A stretch of DNA of 64,000 nt. Origin: Vitis vinifera. Lineage: Eukaryota; Streptophyta; Magnoliopsida; Vitales; Vitaceae. The stretch lies in contig NC_081822.1 of the NCBI RefSeq assembly GCF_030704535.1, positions 12,641,001 through 12,705,000 on the forward strand. Direction: 5' to 3'. Below the pieces are notes generated by a model. The model was not told the DNA's origin. It made no database searches and worked only from the letters and a program-made list of their open reading frames with translations. Position 1 is the first letter of the stretch. Each line of letters begins with the position of its first letter. Below are positions 31,901 to 43,900 of the stretch, piece after piece. The position numbers and the translations under genes were made by a program.

Positions 31901-34900
31901 ATTTTGAAGTTGGATTTTTAAGTCGTCATAATGGAAGTGTTGTTACAATTTGAGTTTGTAATTCTAATTGTAAGTGATCTTATAGTACATTATTTTAATG
32001 TAAAGCGCAATAATAATTCTAGTATTAGTATCATTGATAATAGTACATATTAGGTAAGTTCTCATAAAAGACTGGATGGGTCACAATAGTCCCACTTAAA
32101 ATCCAGTCTCCTTATATAGAACTTCCCTAAACCGTACACATTTTCGAAGCATATCTCATGATATTTAGAAAATAATGCATACATATAACATTATATGCAT
32201 GAGATATATAATTCTAAAACCAATTAAAATCATGCACTATATGATTGTTCACAATTAGAATTACAAACTAGAATTGGAGCAGCACTTCCGTTATGGCTTA
32301 AAGATCCAACTTTGAAATAATAATGCTATAAAAACTTCTTCACACTTTTCTTCTTTCCTTTATTGGAAGGTGAACTATGAACATTCCTATTTATAGGGGT
32401 GGGTGGAAACCTAAAACAAGTGAGCTTTTAGGTGACCCATCGCATGACTTATCAAGGTGTTGATCAAGGGAAAAAGATTAGTGTATTTCTTAATGCATGG
32501 AGATGACATGTGATGACGTGCTTGATCCTTAGTAGGTGAAGGAGGTTTATGAGTCACCATGCTTAGTTAGGTATCACATGATGAAAGTGGCTTAGTGTCC
32601 TTTTAGTTCTATGCATTGCGATACCTCATGCTTGGTTGCATGTTTTTAAACACCTCATACTTGGTTGTATGCTTTTCAACACCTCATGTTTGGTTACATG
32701 CTTTTGATACCTCATGATTGGTTGCATGCTTCTTGAAACCTCATGCTTGCTTATATGCTTTTCGACACCTTATGTTTGGTTGCATGCTTTCAACACCTTA
32801 TGCTTAGTTGCATGGTAAATGACAAGCAAGAAGGTGATTAACAAGGAAAAATTAAAAAATATTATTCATAAAAGAAAACCGAGGTCATGACTAGGGTAGT
32901 TGAAGGGTTGGTGATTGTGGTTGAACAGCATATATAGTTACAATTTATTTTCCTTTTGTAAAATAGTATCCCTACCTTAGTTTTTGGACTAGAGAAGAGA
33001 CACTATCTTACATGGATGACATCTGCAAGGGTAGGTTGTCATAGTTGATATTATAGCTTAGGTTATAGTTCTTGTTGACTATGTACTAGGAATTCTCTTC
33101 TAGAAATACTATGCTTTTTGGTCCTCCAACTGACACTACTAGGTTAGTGTTAGGTAGTAAGAGTAAGAAAATGAGTTATTGTTATAAACTTAGAAGGACT
33201 TTAGGTTCAAACACCTTGGAAGAAGGAAAAGTCAAGATGCAAAGTCCTTTAGTAAGAAGCCATACCCTAAGTAAAAGTAGGAAAGAGCTTAGAGCTTTCT
33301 TTAGCCTTTTTGGTGATTTTCTTTGAAACCTTCACATCCCATATGAAGTGGTATGACTCATGAAACTGATTAAGCCTAAATATAAGATATCCTAAACTAA
33401 ATTAAGATGTTCCTCTTTGCAGAGTGAACAATATTGTGCATCATACCGGTGGATCCAGGTTTCCATGAAGGGGTGGGATCCATGATGTAAAGAGACTATT
33501 GAGGGTAGTTGAAGGGTTGGTGATTATGGTCCTAGCATGGAAAGTTTGAAGTCTTGGATAGTGATTGAGTCAAGATATGGCAAAGTTTTGGGTAGCGATT
33601 GAATTGAAGACGTTTGAAGTGTCTATAGAGGAAGTCAAAGGGAAACTAAAAGGTATCATTGTGGAAAGAAGTAGAGGTTTTTCCTCTTGGATCAGGTTTG
33701 GGGTATCAAGTTTGAGAAAACTACTGGAAGGTTTCGAAGAATGTTGTAGGGAGGAGAAGAAAGGAAGATTGGTTAAAGTCTGGGAGGAAGAGGGAAGAAA
33801 GTTCCGGTTGGAGAGGTGTGTAAACGGGCCGGGTAGATATGTTTTATGCTCTGTTGTTGATGTAGAAGCTAAAAGATTCTGTTTAGTCTTTCCTGAAGGA
33901 AAGGGCGTGATAGGAAGATGGGCCATTCTCACTGAGAAGCTAAGGGCGTTGGGGATAGTTACTCAAAAGGAAGACAAAGGTGTAGAAGCAATCCGAATCA
34001 ATTCAAAGAAGAAGGAAGCAACATTAAATGATGAGGAGGAAAGATGTAAGAAGGAGCAGGGGGAGAAAAAGAGCTTCCTAGATGTGGCTAAAGGACTGGC
34101 TGGAAGGATAGGTGAAGAGTTGTGGCTTCAGGTTGGAGGAAGAGGTTTGAGGAGGAGGGAGGAAGGTTTGGGGCGTTGCCTAGTTGGAAGGTGGGAAGTG
34201 GCAGCGATGGAGATGGAGTTAGATTCGTTTAGAAATTGGGGGAAACGCAGCTGGAACCTTAGGAAAGGAGTGAAGGTGATGAAGTTGGGAGAACCCTTCT
34301 TCTTGTTGGAGTTTGAAGATGGAGGGGAAGCAGAGAGAGTATTAAACAGGGGGACACGCCAATTTAAAGATAAATTGCTGCATTTAGAGAGATGGAGTGA
34401 GGAGGCCGGGTGCTTGCAGGTAGGAAACCAAACAAAAGAAGTTTGGGTGAGGGTGGTGGGGCTTCTGCTTCACTGTTGGAGTGAAGAATTGTTTAAAAGT
34501 ATTGGTGACTGCTGTGGAGGATTGGTGGAGGTGGATGAAGATACAAAGAATTTTTCTCAACTTCAATGGGCCAGGATTTGGGTTAAGAATGGCGGGAATT
34601 TTTTTCCAGGAACTTTGAATTTAGTGGTAAAGTCCTTCTGTTATGCAGTTCGCCTGTGGTGGGAGGTGCAGCCTCGAGTTTCAGCAGTGGAGCCGATGAA
34701 GAAGTTGAGATGGAGTGAGGGGGAAAGGGTGAGGGAAGAAGGGGATGAGGGATCACGCGCGGGGAGCAGCGGTAGGAAGGAAAAGGAAAGATGGCGTGCA
34801 GCTGAAGTTGATGGAGCAGGTGCAGTCAGGAAAAGAAGGGGAAAAGAAAAGAGTGATGGTGACAGGATGGGAGCTTCAGCTGATGGGTCAGTAGGCTATG

Positions 34901-37900
34901 GCAAGGAGGACGGAGGGGTGGGCTTAAGTGGAAAAGATAGTTTGGGTGGGCTTGATAGCTGTAAGCTTGGGTGTGAAGTGGCCCAGCCCAGAAAGAGTCT
35001 AGGCCTGGAGCGTGAAGGCCCTGTGGCTTGGGCTGCAAAACAAAAGGATATAAATGGGCAAAGGGTATGTTGGGAAAGGGGGCAGTCAAGCAGAGGTGAG
35101 GAGTGGGCCGCTCATGAAGGCCCTTCGAGTTTTCAAAGAGGTTTTTTGGGCCAGGTGGACAATAGGGGTGAGGAGCAGGCTTCAAGGGTGGATCATTCCT
35201 TCTTTCAAAGGGATGGGCTGGGCCATATGGACAATAGGCCTAAGTCGGTAGGGGAAGAAGGGCAACCCAGTTTAGCGGCGAAATACGTCTCGGTGGAGCG
35301 GGCTTCTGATGATGGCCCATCTTCTTTTCAAAAGGATGGGCTGGGCCGACTGGACCACAGTCCCAAAGTGGCAGGAGGAGAGGGGCAGCCCAACCTTGCA
35401 ACAGTGTGGGCCTCGCTTGCTCACAAGCCACCCTGGGACGAGCCCGGTATAAAGGCTAGGGCTTCGTATCGCCTTTTGCAAGCTGAGGAGTGGTTCGTCG
35501 AAGAGAAACTGGTCAAAGGGATGGGGCCATCAGCGGCGAGAGGGACGCCAGAGTGTTGCTCCATAGCGGACGAGTGTTTTTTGGAGGAAGCTTCCAGGTA
35601 TTCCCTCTTAAAGCCTTCGACTGTTTGCGTGTGGGGGGGACGAGCCTCTTCTTCTTCTTCTCCTTTCTTTAGGGTAGGGGGCTCTTTGCTTGAGATGGAA
35701 GAGAGATGTGGCCACGAGGTCATTCTGAAGGAAACCGAAGAGGGGTTGAGTGTCAACCCTCTGAGCGTGTGTCCGGCAAAAGAGAAACTGGGAGAGAAGA
35801 GTGTGAGCGGGTCTTTCCCGTTAAAAGAAGGAAGGAAGGAAAGGGGTGAGGAAGAGGAAGAGGATATGGAATCGTGGAGGTACAGCTGTTTGGCAAAGTT
35901 TTGTCATTGTTTGGGAATGCCAACAGAGGGCTATGAGAGTGATATTCCGAAACTTGAATGGTCGGTAAATTATAGTGGGTCAAGGGGGGACAGGGGGTAT
36001 CAAGAGTGTGTTAGATGAGGATTCGAATTGTGTCATGGAATGTAAGGGGGGTAAATGACAGAGAGAAAAGGAAATTGATTAAAGATGTGATTAAAACCCA
36101 GAAAGCGGATTTAGTGTGTCTCTAGGAAACAAAATTGCAGGAGATGACGAGTGGAATTGTGAGGAGTTTAGGGGTAGGAAGATGTTTGGAATGGGGGGCT
36201 TTGAATTCAAGGGGTGCGGCGGGAGGGTTGTGGTGTTCTGGGATAATAGGGTGCTGCAGTTGGAGGAAATGGAGGTGGATAATTATTCAGTTTCATGTCG
36301 CTTCAAGAATGTTGAGGATGGTTTTTGCTGGGTGTTTTCAGGAGTGTATGGGCCCTCTGTGAAGGTGGAGAGAGAGGAGTTTCTGAGTGAACTGGGGGCC
36401 ATCAGAGGGTTGTGGAATGAGCCGTGGCGTGTTGCTGGTGACTTCAACATGATAAGATTCCCTTATGAGCGGAGTCGAGGAGGCCGCCTGTCCCCATCAA
36501 TGCGGAGATTCACAGAAGTGATAGAGGAGTTAGAGTTAAGGGATTTGCCCCTTCAGGGGGGGATGTTCACGTGGAGTGGAGGTCTTAATAATCTCTTAAA
36601 GTCGAGAATTGATCGGTTTCTTATCTCTGAAGATTGGGAAGTTCATTTTCAGGGGTGTATTCAAGGTGTTTTGGCTAGACCAGTATCTAATCATTCTCCA
36701 ATTATTCTTGATGGAGAGGGGATGAGGAGAGGGCCCACGCCTTTCAGATTCGAGAACATGTGGCTGAAAGAGGAAGGCTTTAAAGAGGTTTTGAGAAAAT
36801 GGTGGGAGGGGATCCAGGTTAGTGGGTCAGCCAGTTACATTTTGAGCGAGAAATTAAAGGTTTTAAAACCGATTCTTAAAAATTGGAATAAGGAGGTTTT
36901 CGGTCAGGTTACTGTTAAGAAGCAAGAGGCTTGGTATTCAATGGATTTCTGGGATAAGGAAAAGAGGGTTCGCGTGTTGTCTTTGGAAGAAGAAGAAGCC
37001 AGGAAAGAGGCAAGAGAGATGTATAAAAAGTGGGTCTTTTTAGAAGAAATGTCATGGAGGCAAAAGTCCAGGGAAATTTGGCTGAAAAGGGGGGATAGAA
37101 ACACAAGGTTTTTTCATCAGATGGCTAATGCTCATAGAAGAAGGAATTAGATGAATAGAGTCAAAGTGAATGGGAGATGGTACAATGAGGAAAGGGAGAT
37201 CAAAGAGGAGGTTTGCAGGGTGTACCAGGGGCTGCTGGCAGATCCGGGGGGGTGGAAGCCCAAGATAGATGCCTTGATGTTTGAAAGGTTGGAAGAGGGG
37301 GATGTGGAGGGGCTGGAGAAGCCTTTCACGGAGGAGGAGGTTTTTAGGGCACTGTCAGATTGTTATGGCGAGAAAGCACCAGGCCTTGACGGTTTTTCAA
37401 TGGCTTTTTGGCAATTTTCGTGGGAATTTGTTAAAGAGGAGGTAATGAACTTCTTCAGGCAGTTCCATGAGACTGGGAGCTTTGTAAGAAGTTTGAATGC
37501 AACTTTCCTAGTGCTGATTCCTAAGAAAGGGGGGGCAGAGGACTTGAAGGATTTTAGGCCAATTAGCTTGGTGGGATGGTTGTATAAGTGGCTAGCTAAG
37601 GTGTTGGCTAATAGAATGAAGGGTGTTTTAGCTAAGGTCATCTCAACGTCCCAAAATGCTTTTGTGGAGGGACGGCAGATCATGGACGTAGTGCTGGTCG
37701 CTAATGAAGCAATTGACTCCATTGTGAAAAGCAATAGAGGGGTGATTCTCTGTAAATTAGACATTGAGAAAGCCTATGATCACATGGACTGGGATTTTCT
37801 TTTAGCGGTGATGGAGAAGATGGGGTTTGGGGAAAGATGGTGCAGGTGGATAAAGTGGTGTTTATCCACTGTTAGGTATTCAGTTATGGTGAATAGAAGC

Positions 37901-40900
37901 CCTACGGGTTTTTTCCAAAGCTCAAGGGGGTTAAGGCAAGGAGACCCCCTGTCGCCTTACTTATTTGTAGTGGTGATGGAGCCCTTTAGTGTTTTGATAA
38001 AGAGAGCAGTGGTTGGAGGTTTCTTGTCGCCTTGTTTGATTCGGGGAAGAAAAGGCAAAGGGGTCCAGATATCACATTTGTTGTTTGCTGATGATACGCC
38101 GATATTTTATGAAGCAAAGGAGGATCAGTTGTTGTATTTGGGCTGGTTGTTAATGTGGTTTGAGGCAATTTCAGGGTTAAGAGCAAATCTGGAGAAAAGT
38201 GAACTGATTCCGGTTGGTAGAGTCGAGAATGCGGATGAGTTGGCTGATGAGTTCGGTTACAAGGTGGGAAAACTGCCTTCCACTTATCTAGGAATGCCGT
38301 TGGGTGCTCCGTTTAAATGTGTTGCAGCATGGGATGGAATAGAAGAAAGATTCAGAAAGAAATTGGCTATGTGGAAACGTCAGTACATTTCAAAAGGGGG
38401 GAGGATTACTTTAGTACGCAGTACCTTGTCAAATTTGCCGATTTATTTTCTGTCTATTTTCTAGATGCCTAGAGTGGTTAGAATCAGATTGGAGAAGATT
38501 CAAAGGGACTTTTTGTGGGGGTGGCGGGGCTCTTGAGCAAAAACCACACTTAGTAAGATGGTCAATTGTGTGTTTAGACAAAAGAAGCAGAGGGTTGGGG
38601 GTTAAGAGTCTTGGGGCCTTCAATAGGGCTCTCCTTGGCAAATGGGTTTGGCGCTTTGCAAATGAAAGAAAGGCACTTTGGAACCAAGTGATCAGAGGGA
38701 AATACAGGGAGGAAAGAGGAGGGTGGAGATCTTGTGAGACTAGGGAGGCCTACGGAGTTGGGTTGTGGAAGGCAATAAGTAAAATGGGACATCTAGTAAC
38801 CCCTTCTTTTGGCTTTGTGGTGGGTGATGGTGAGAAGGTGAAGTTTTGGAAAGACAAATGGTGTGAAACCATCCATTTGAGCGAGGCTTTTCCTTCTTTA
38901 TTTGCTTTAGCTTCGAACAAAGAGGCTTGGGTAAATGAAGTGTGGACAACCGAGGGGGAAAGGGGGGGAAGTTGGAACCCTTGTTTCAATAGACCTTTCA
39001 ATGATTGGGAATTGGAAGAAGTGGAAAGGCTATTTTGTTGCTTGGAGGGGAAGAAGGTTAGGGGGAATGAGGAGAATAGGGTGAAGTGGATGGCATCAAA
39101 GGATGGGGATTTCCCGGTGAAATCTTTGTATAGGACCATGCAGCCGGGGTCTCTTGCTTTTTTCCCTTCGAAGATTATATGGAACTCTTGTGTGCAGCCC
39201 AAATTGAGCTTTTTTGCGTGGGAGGCTTCTTGGGGGAGAGTTCTAACCTTGGATCGCTTGCAAAAGAGGGGTTGGGTTATGACAAATAGATGTTTTTTAT
39301 GCCATAAGAGTGAGGAGTCAATTGACCACCTTCTTATTCATTGTGAAAAAACAAGGGAAGTATGGATGGTGTTCCTTTCCTTTTTTGGAGTTTCGTGGGT
39401 TTTTCCTCTTTCGGTCAAGGAAACCCTTTTAGGATGGAGGGGCTCTTTTGTGGGAAAGAAAAGGAAGGTGGCGTGGCAATTGAGACCGTTATGCTTGTTT
39501 TGGGTTATATGGAAGGCTAGAAATTCAATTGCATTTGAGGATTGTGGGCTGTCTATTCAAAGGCTAAAAGTATCTTTTGTGTATTTATTGTGGTCGGAAA
39601 CCAAATTGTGGATAAAAGATGGTCCTTCGACCTTAATAGAATTTATAGAGTGGGTGTGTATGCGTTAAGGGAGAGGATTTTTTTGTTTTGCCTTGTCCTT
39701 TGTTGTATGGGCCCTTTTGTAAGGGGGTAAGTCCCTTTATACTATAATTCGGTGGGTCGCTACTTTAGCGCCTCTTTGCAATACAATCATATACTTATTG
39801 ATCAAAAAAAAAAACAAGTCTAATTACAATTTATTTTTCCTTTTGTAGGATAGTATCTCCGTCTCAATTTTTGGACTAGAGAGGAGAAACTGCCTTGCGT
39901 GAATGACACCTAAAAGGGTGGGTTGTCACACTTTCACTCATCTAAGATTTGACCTTTGGGTGAAAACTCCTCAGCTTTGAAATTCTATAACCCAGAGGCA
40001 GTTGAGGCTAAGCTGATATTTTGCTACAAGAGAGAATTCACACTATGTCCTCACTAGCTAGTTGCAAATATTATTCATTTACAATAATGATAAACAAAAT
40101 AGACCAACTAGTTGATAAAGAAGAGACTTGGACTTGTAAACATGAAGAGAATTTGGCATTGGCAATGCCCTATCCAAAAACAATTTTCTCACGTAAAACT
40201 TCTTTTCATATTACCCAGAACCTAATAACTTTTGGCATAAACCGACCTTTGAGAAAACAATATAAACATGAAAACAGGTAGACCTCCCATGTAAACAATA
40301 CCAACATGCAGTTAATTAAGGCATTGCATGTGACTAAGAATGGTCTCCCAAATATGAGTGGGACATCATTGTCCCCTTCAGGAATGAGTTGTGTGTATCT
40401 AGGACCATGAATACTACTGGATAGTAGAATTTATCCATTTATACTAATCTGAAGGATTTATCCCTTCTAAAATTTGTCCTCCATCAATCTGACACAATCC
40501 TAAGGCCTGAGTTCTGTTTTTATAACCAAATCATGTGGATCACAAGGAAAATGTTAACCCTAAGGGTTTGGATTCAATTATGCTAATTCCTAAGTGCAAC
40601 TTGTGTAACTTGAAGCCTACATAAACAGTATAACCCAAATGGAACTCATTGCCCTATCAGAGTGGATGTAAACTCACCGTATATAATTCATTTTGTGAAA
40701 CAAAAGAGTTATCAGAGAACCACTGTTCCAGACTTTTTAACAGACATCCAATTTCTTCCTGACTTCATCAAGTTATAGATTGATAGCTTGTTAACCGGAC
40801 CAATGACCTTGAACCGGCAATGCCAATTCCATTGCAAATAACTTCATTTAATGAAGGGAAATAACAAAGGATAGTTAAGTTGGAGAACATTAGAATTTTT

Positions 40901-43900
40901 GTGAAAAGTGGAAACCACAAGAAACTTGAGGAATGCATAGAACATTTTTAATTAAGCTTCATATGTTAAAGAGAACAATACGAGACACTAACACCGACCC
41001 AACTTGACCTCTACAAATGAGAAAATATGTGCATCAAGGTTATTGCGGGGATTAAAATAGCTGATTTTTTAATATTTCAAGAAAATTCAGGAAAGCATAG
41101 GAATTAATCTTCATATGTTGAAGTGAACATTATGAGACCCTAGCACATACTCAACTTGACCTCAACAAATGAGAAAATATGTGCATGAAGGCAATATAAG
41201 AACATGCTGAGCTTAGAAAGGGGTAGTTTGACCAACTTTCAAAGTTTAAACTCCACAACTATCATAGAACTTCCATGGATGCACCGCATGTGCATGTGCA
41301 CACATGTGCGCATGTTAAAGGAATAGGAATATTCAGATTCTCGAAAAACAAAAATAGAAATTTAGTCTGCAGTAACACATCATTGCATAACTCCACAAAA
41401 AAAAAAAAGGCATGGACCATGAAAAGGATGCCATAGACATTACAATGAAAGAACCTGCATAATTATCAGTCTATCACATTGTGAATACAGATACCTCCTA
41501 TTACAACAGAAAGTTTCACACAACCACATAACAAATTCTAGATATGGTCGTGTCTAGCCTGTATTTACTGTGCATTTCTCTAAGTGGCAGCCATAAAGCA
41601 GGATTCTCATGCTATACACTGAAAAAATAAAACTACAAGAACTTAATGTTCAATTGAAATAACAGAGAAGTGATTAATTACCTTCCCAATGGCACTGCTC
41701 AATTTAGCAAAAGCTTCTACTTGCAGGAAGTCAGGTAATACCTGCACCAAAAACATTATCAATGAAGCTTAAAATTACAAACCCATAAAGTATCATATGG
41801 ATAACTTACTTCTGCACTTGAAGCTGCATAGTTTGATAATCTCTCCATTAGTTGAGACAACACTGTCTTGATGTCAACAGTAGGCTGAGAATTAAAACGA
41901 CGTCATGAAAAGCAAATACGTCAATAGGCTGTCTTTACCATTTTGAAGAAGAACAAATACAGTCTAAGATTTCCTGATAAAGTACCTAATATATACCTCT
42001 ATAACAAGAATCTACTACCTGCATAAATTTTTCCTACCTAGTGTGGAAACTTCATCATTCAAGTAGGAAAAAATTTCTCCACCCATGCCACCCAAAAAGG
42101 AGACATAAGATTAACCATTTTACATGATTATTTACACATCCAATTTTAACATGTTACAATTTCTTTATAGGAACCCTTTTATGATATAGATGAGTAAAGA
42201 AAGGCAATTAAATGCACATGGCCTATACCATGATCCTTATGATGTTTGAGCAGGTTTTCACTTCTATGAATTGAGCAACCGTGAATTTAGGAAAATATTG
42301 ATATGTATATTTCTGTTTAAAAATCTTGGAAAACCAAGATGCATAATAATGGAATTCATTTTCAAGAAAAGAAATATGTATTCCTACTTCATCCAACAAA
42401 GAAATCAAGGGTTGGAAACAACCCAAAGGTTTTAAAAGTTCAGCAGAAAAACAAGAATTAGATTTGAGAGCCTGCTAGGTGAAATTTAAAAAAAAATAAA
42501 AAATAAAAAAAGGCGTACAGATTCTAATATCTGAAAAGGGAAATGATCACAAGTATGTAGCAAGGTACTCACCTGAAGTTGGGGGCAAGCACCTAACAAC
42601 GTCTCAAGTGTCTGCAAGTGGTACTCATCAGGAAATACCTGAATTATGCAATCCATCAAATAATATTGTGCAAGCTCATCTTTACAGTTGACCACCTGTG
42701 CAAAGAGATTTCAATGCAGATTCTACAGATGGTTAGCCAGCAGTAATGGTGGCTTCTAAATCAGAAAGAAATGCTGAGAGAGAAGATTAGTAGACCTGCT
42801 CTAAGACCCTGGGAAGAACAGTATCTTTATACATTTCAAGGTCAATACCCTCAATCTGACTGAGAACATGTAGATTCTTCCCAACCTACAAAGAAAATAC
42901 AGGACAGCACCATAACTTCTCTATAGACACTGCTCCAACTAGTGGTATTACATAGACCCAGATTATCTGATCTTACAAGATCCCGAAGTTCACTTCTTTC
43001 CTTTTCCTGTTTCTCTTTTGCCCGGCCAGGTCCCTGCAGACCAGAAAGCCCGATTGAAGGCCTCAACTCAGGATCACCAAAGAGTATATGATTCACAAGG
43101 ACCATAACACCTGCATGGCCAACAATCATGCCGGCATGATTCATTTTTTTACCTCTATGGCATGCAAGTACTGTGGTGCCATGTATGTCCAAGAATGATG
43201 GTAGACAACAGTTGAAATATTGTACAACGAACCTGATGCTGCATGCGAACCCAAAGTTTATTCATCTCTGTGAAGTTCTGTAGTACAAATTCTACAGCAT
43301 CCATGACAGTGTCAGCATCTCTGTACAGAAAAAAAATGGCAATTGCAAGTCAGTCCTTAATCACAAAATCAAATCTAATCCAATCCAAATTATTTAATAC
43401 ATCACATCATTCTTTTAATGATGTATTGAAGGTTGAGACCTCCATCAAGATACCATTTATGATACTCCTCTAGGGAGGAAATCCATGTGGTACTTGTTTT
43501 ACAATTAATGTGTTAATATCATACATTTTTTAATAGTAAAAACATTTTGGGTTTTGGAGGACTTCCTTGAGGTAGGATTCTTCAATGCATTACTAGCCTC
43601 ACTTTGATTTGAACTCTTTAGCAGGAAAGGAACACAAGGACTTCTAATTATGGGTGAGGTCTGTGGAAGCAGTTTGAGACCTGTTTTACTTCTTTTCTTT
43701 CCTTTGGGTTTCCTATAGTAAAGCTTTTGTAGGCACCCTTTCAACCTTGTTTTGCTTGATTGGAACCTAGTGCGTACAACCACAACATTGATTAAGGATG
43801 CACTTCTTCAAAGGTTACTGCATCCAATAGTTTTTGTTAAGCTAAATTTTGGCGGGTGTTTAGGGATTGGAAGGTTACTGAATGACCATTTTGGCACAGT

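Larger units (their letters stand above)
33533..39814 (+). mobile_element. LINE (L1-type non-LTR retrotransposon), near full length, antisense in VPS35 intron 10
   Basis: Two long reading regions, ORF1 (33565-36018) and ORF2 (36015-39668, broken), followed by a short 3' UTR and an A11 tail (39804-39814). ORF2 carries AP-endonuclease, reverse transcriptase and zf-RVT parts in the L1 order. The borders are inferred from where repeat module M stops (after about 33532) and resumes (about 39820). I could not see a clean target-site duplication; a few bases of the target seem to be missing. The element runs opposite to VPS35. Confidence 0.88.
27562..41681 (-). other. Intron 10 of VPS35, 14.1 kb transposon nest
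   Basis: Joins exon 10 (ends IGK at 41682) to exon 11 (starts VIEAQ at 27561). Both borders are proper GT (41681-41680) and AG (27563-27562). It contains, left to right: unassigned AT-rich DNA (27562-29790), a minute LINE-type insertion (29793-29846), a Ty3/Gypsy remnant and nested inverted repeats (30157-33335), a LINE (33533-39814) in another copy of the same repeat, unassigned DNA, and a short direct repeat (40957-41191). Frames at 27707-28098 and 40021-40281 have no recognisable product. Confidence 0.85.

Noticed and set aside
39542..39730. 62-codon frame at the end of the LINE
   Set aside because: Out-of-frame shadow of the ORF2 C-terminus and 3' UTR.
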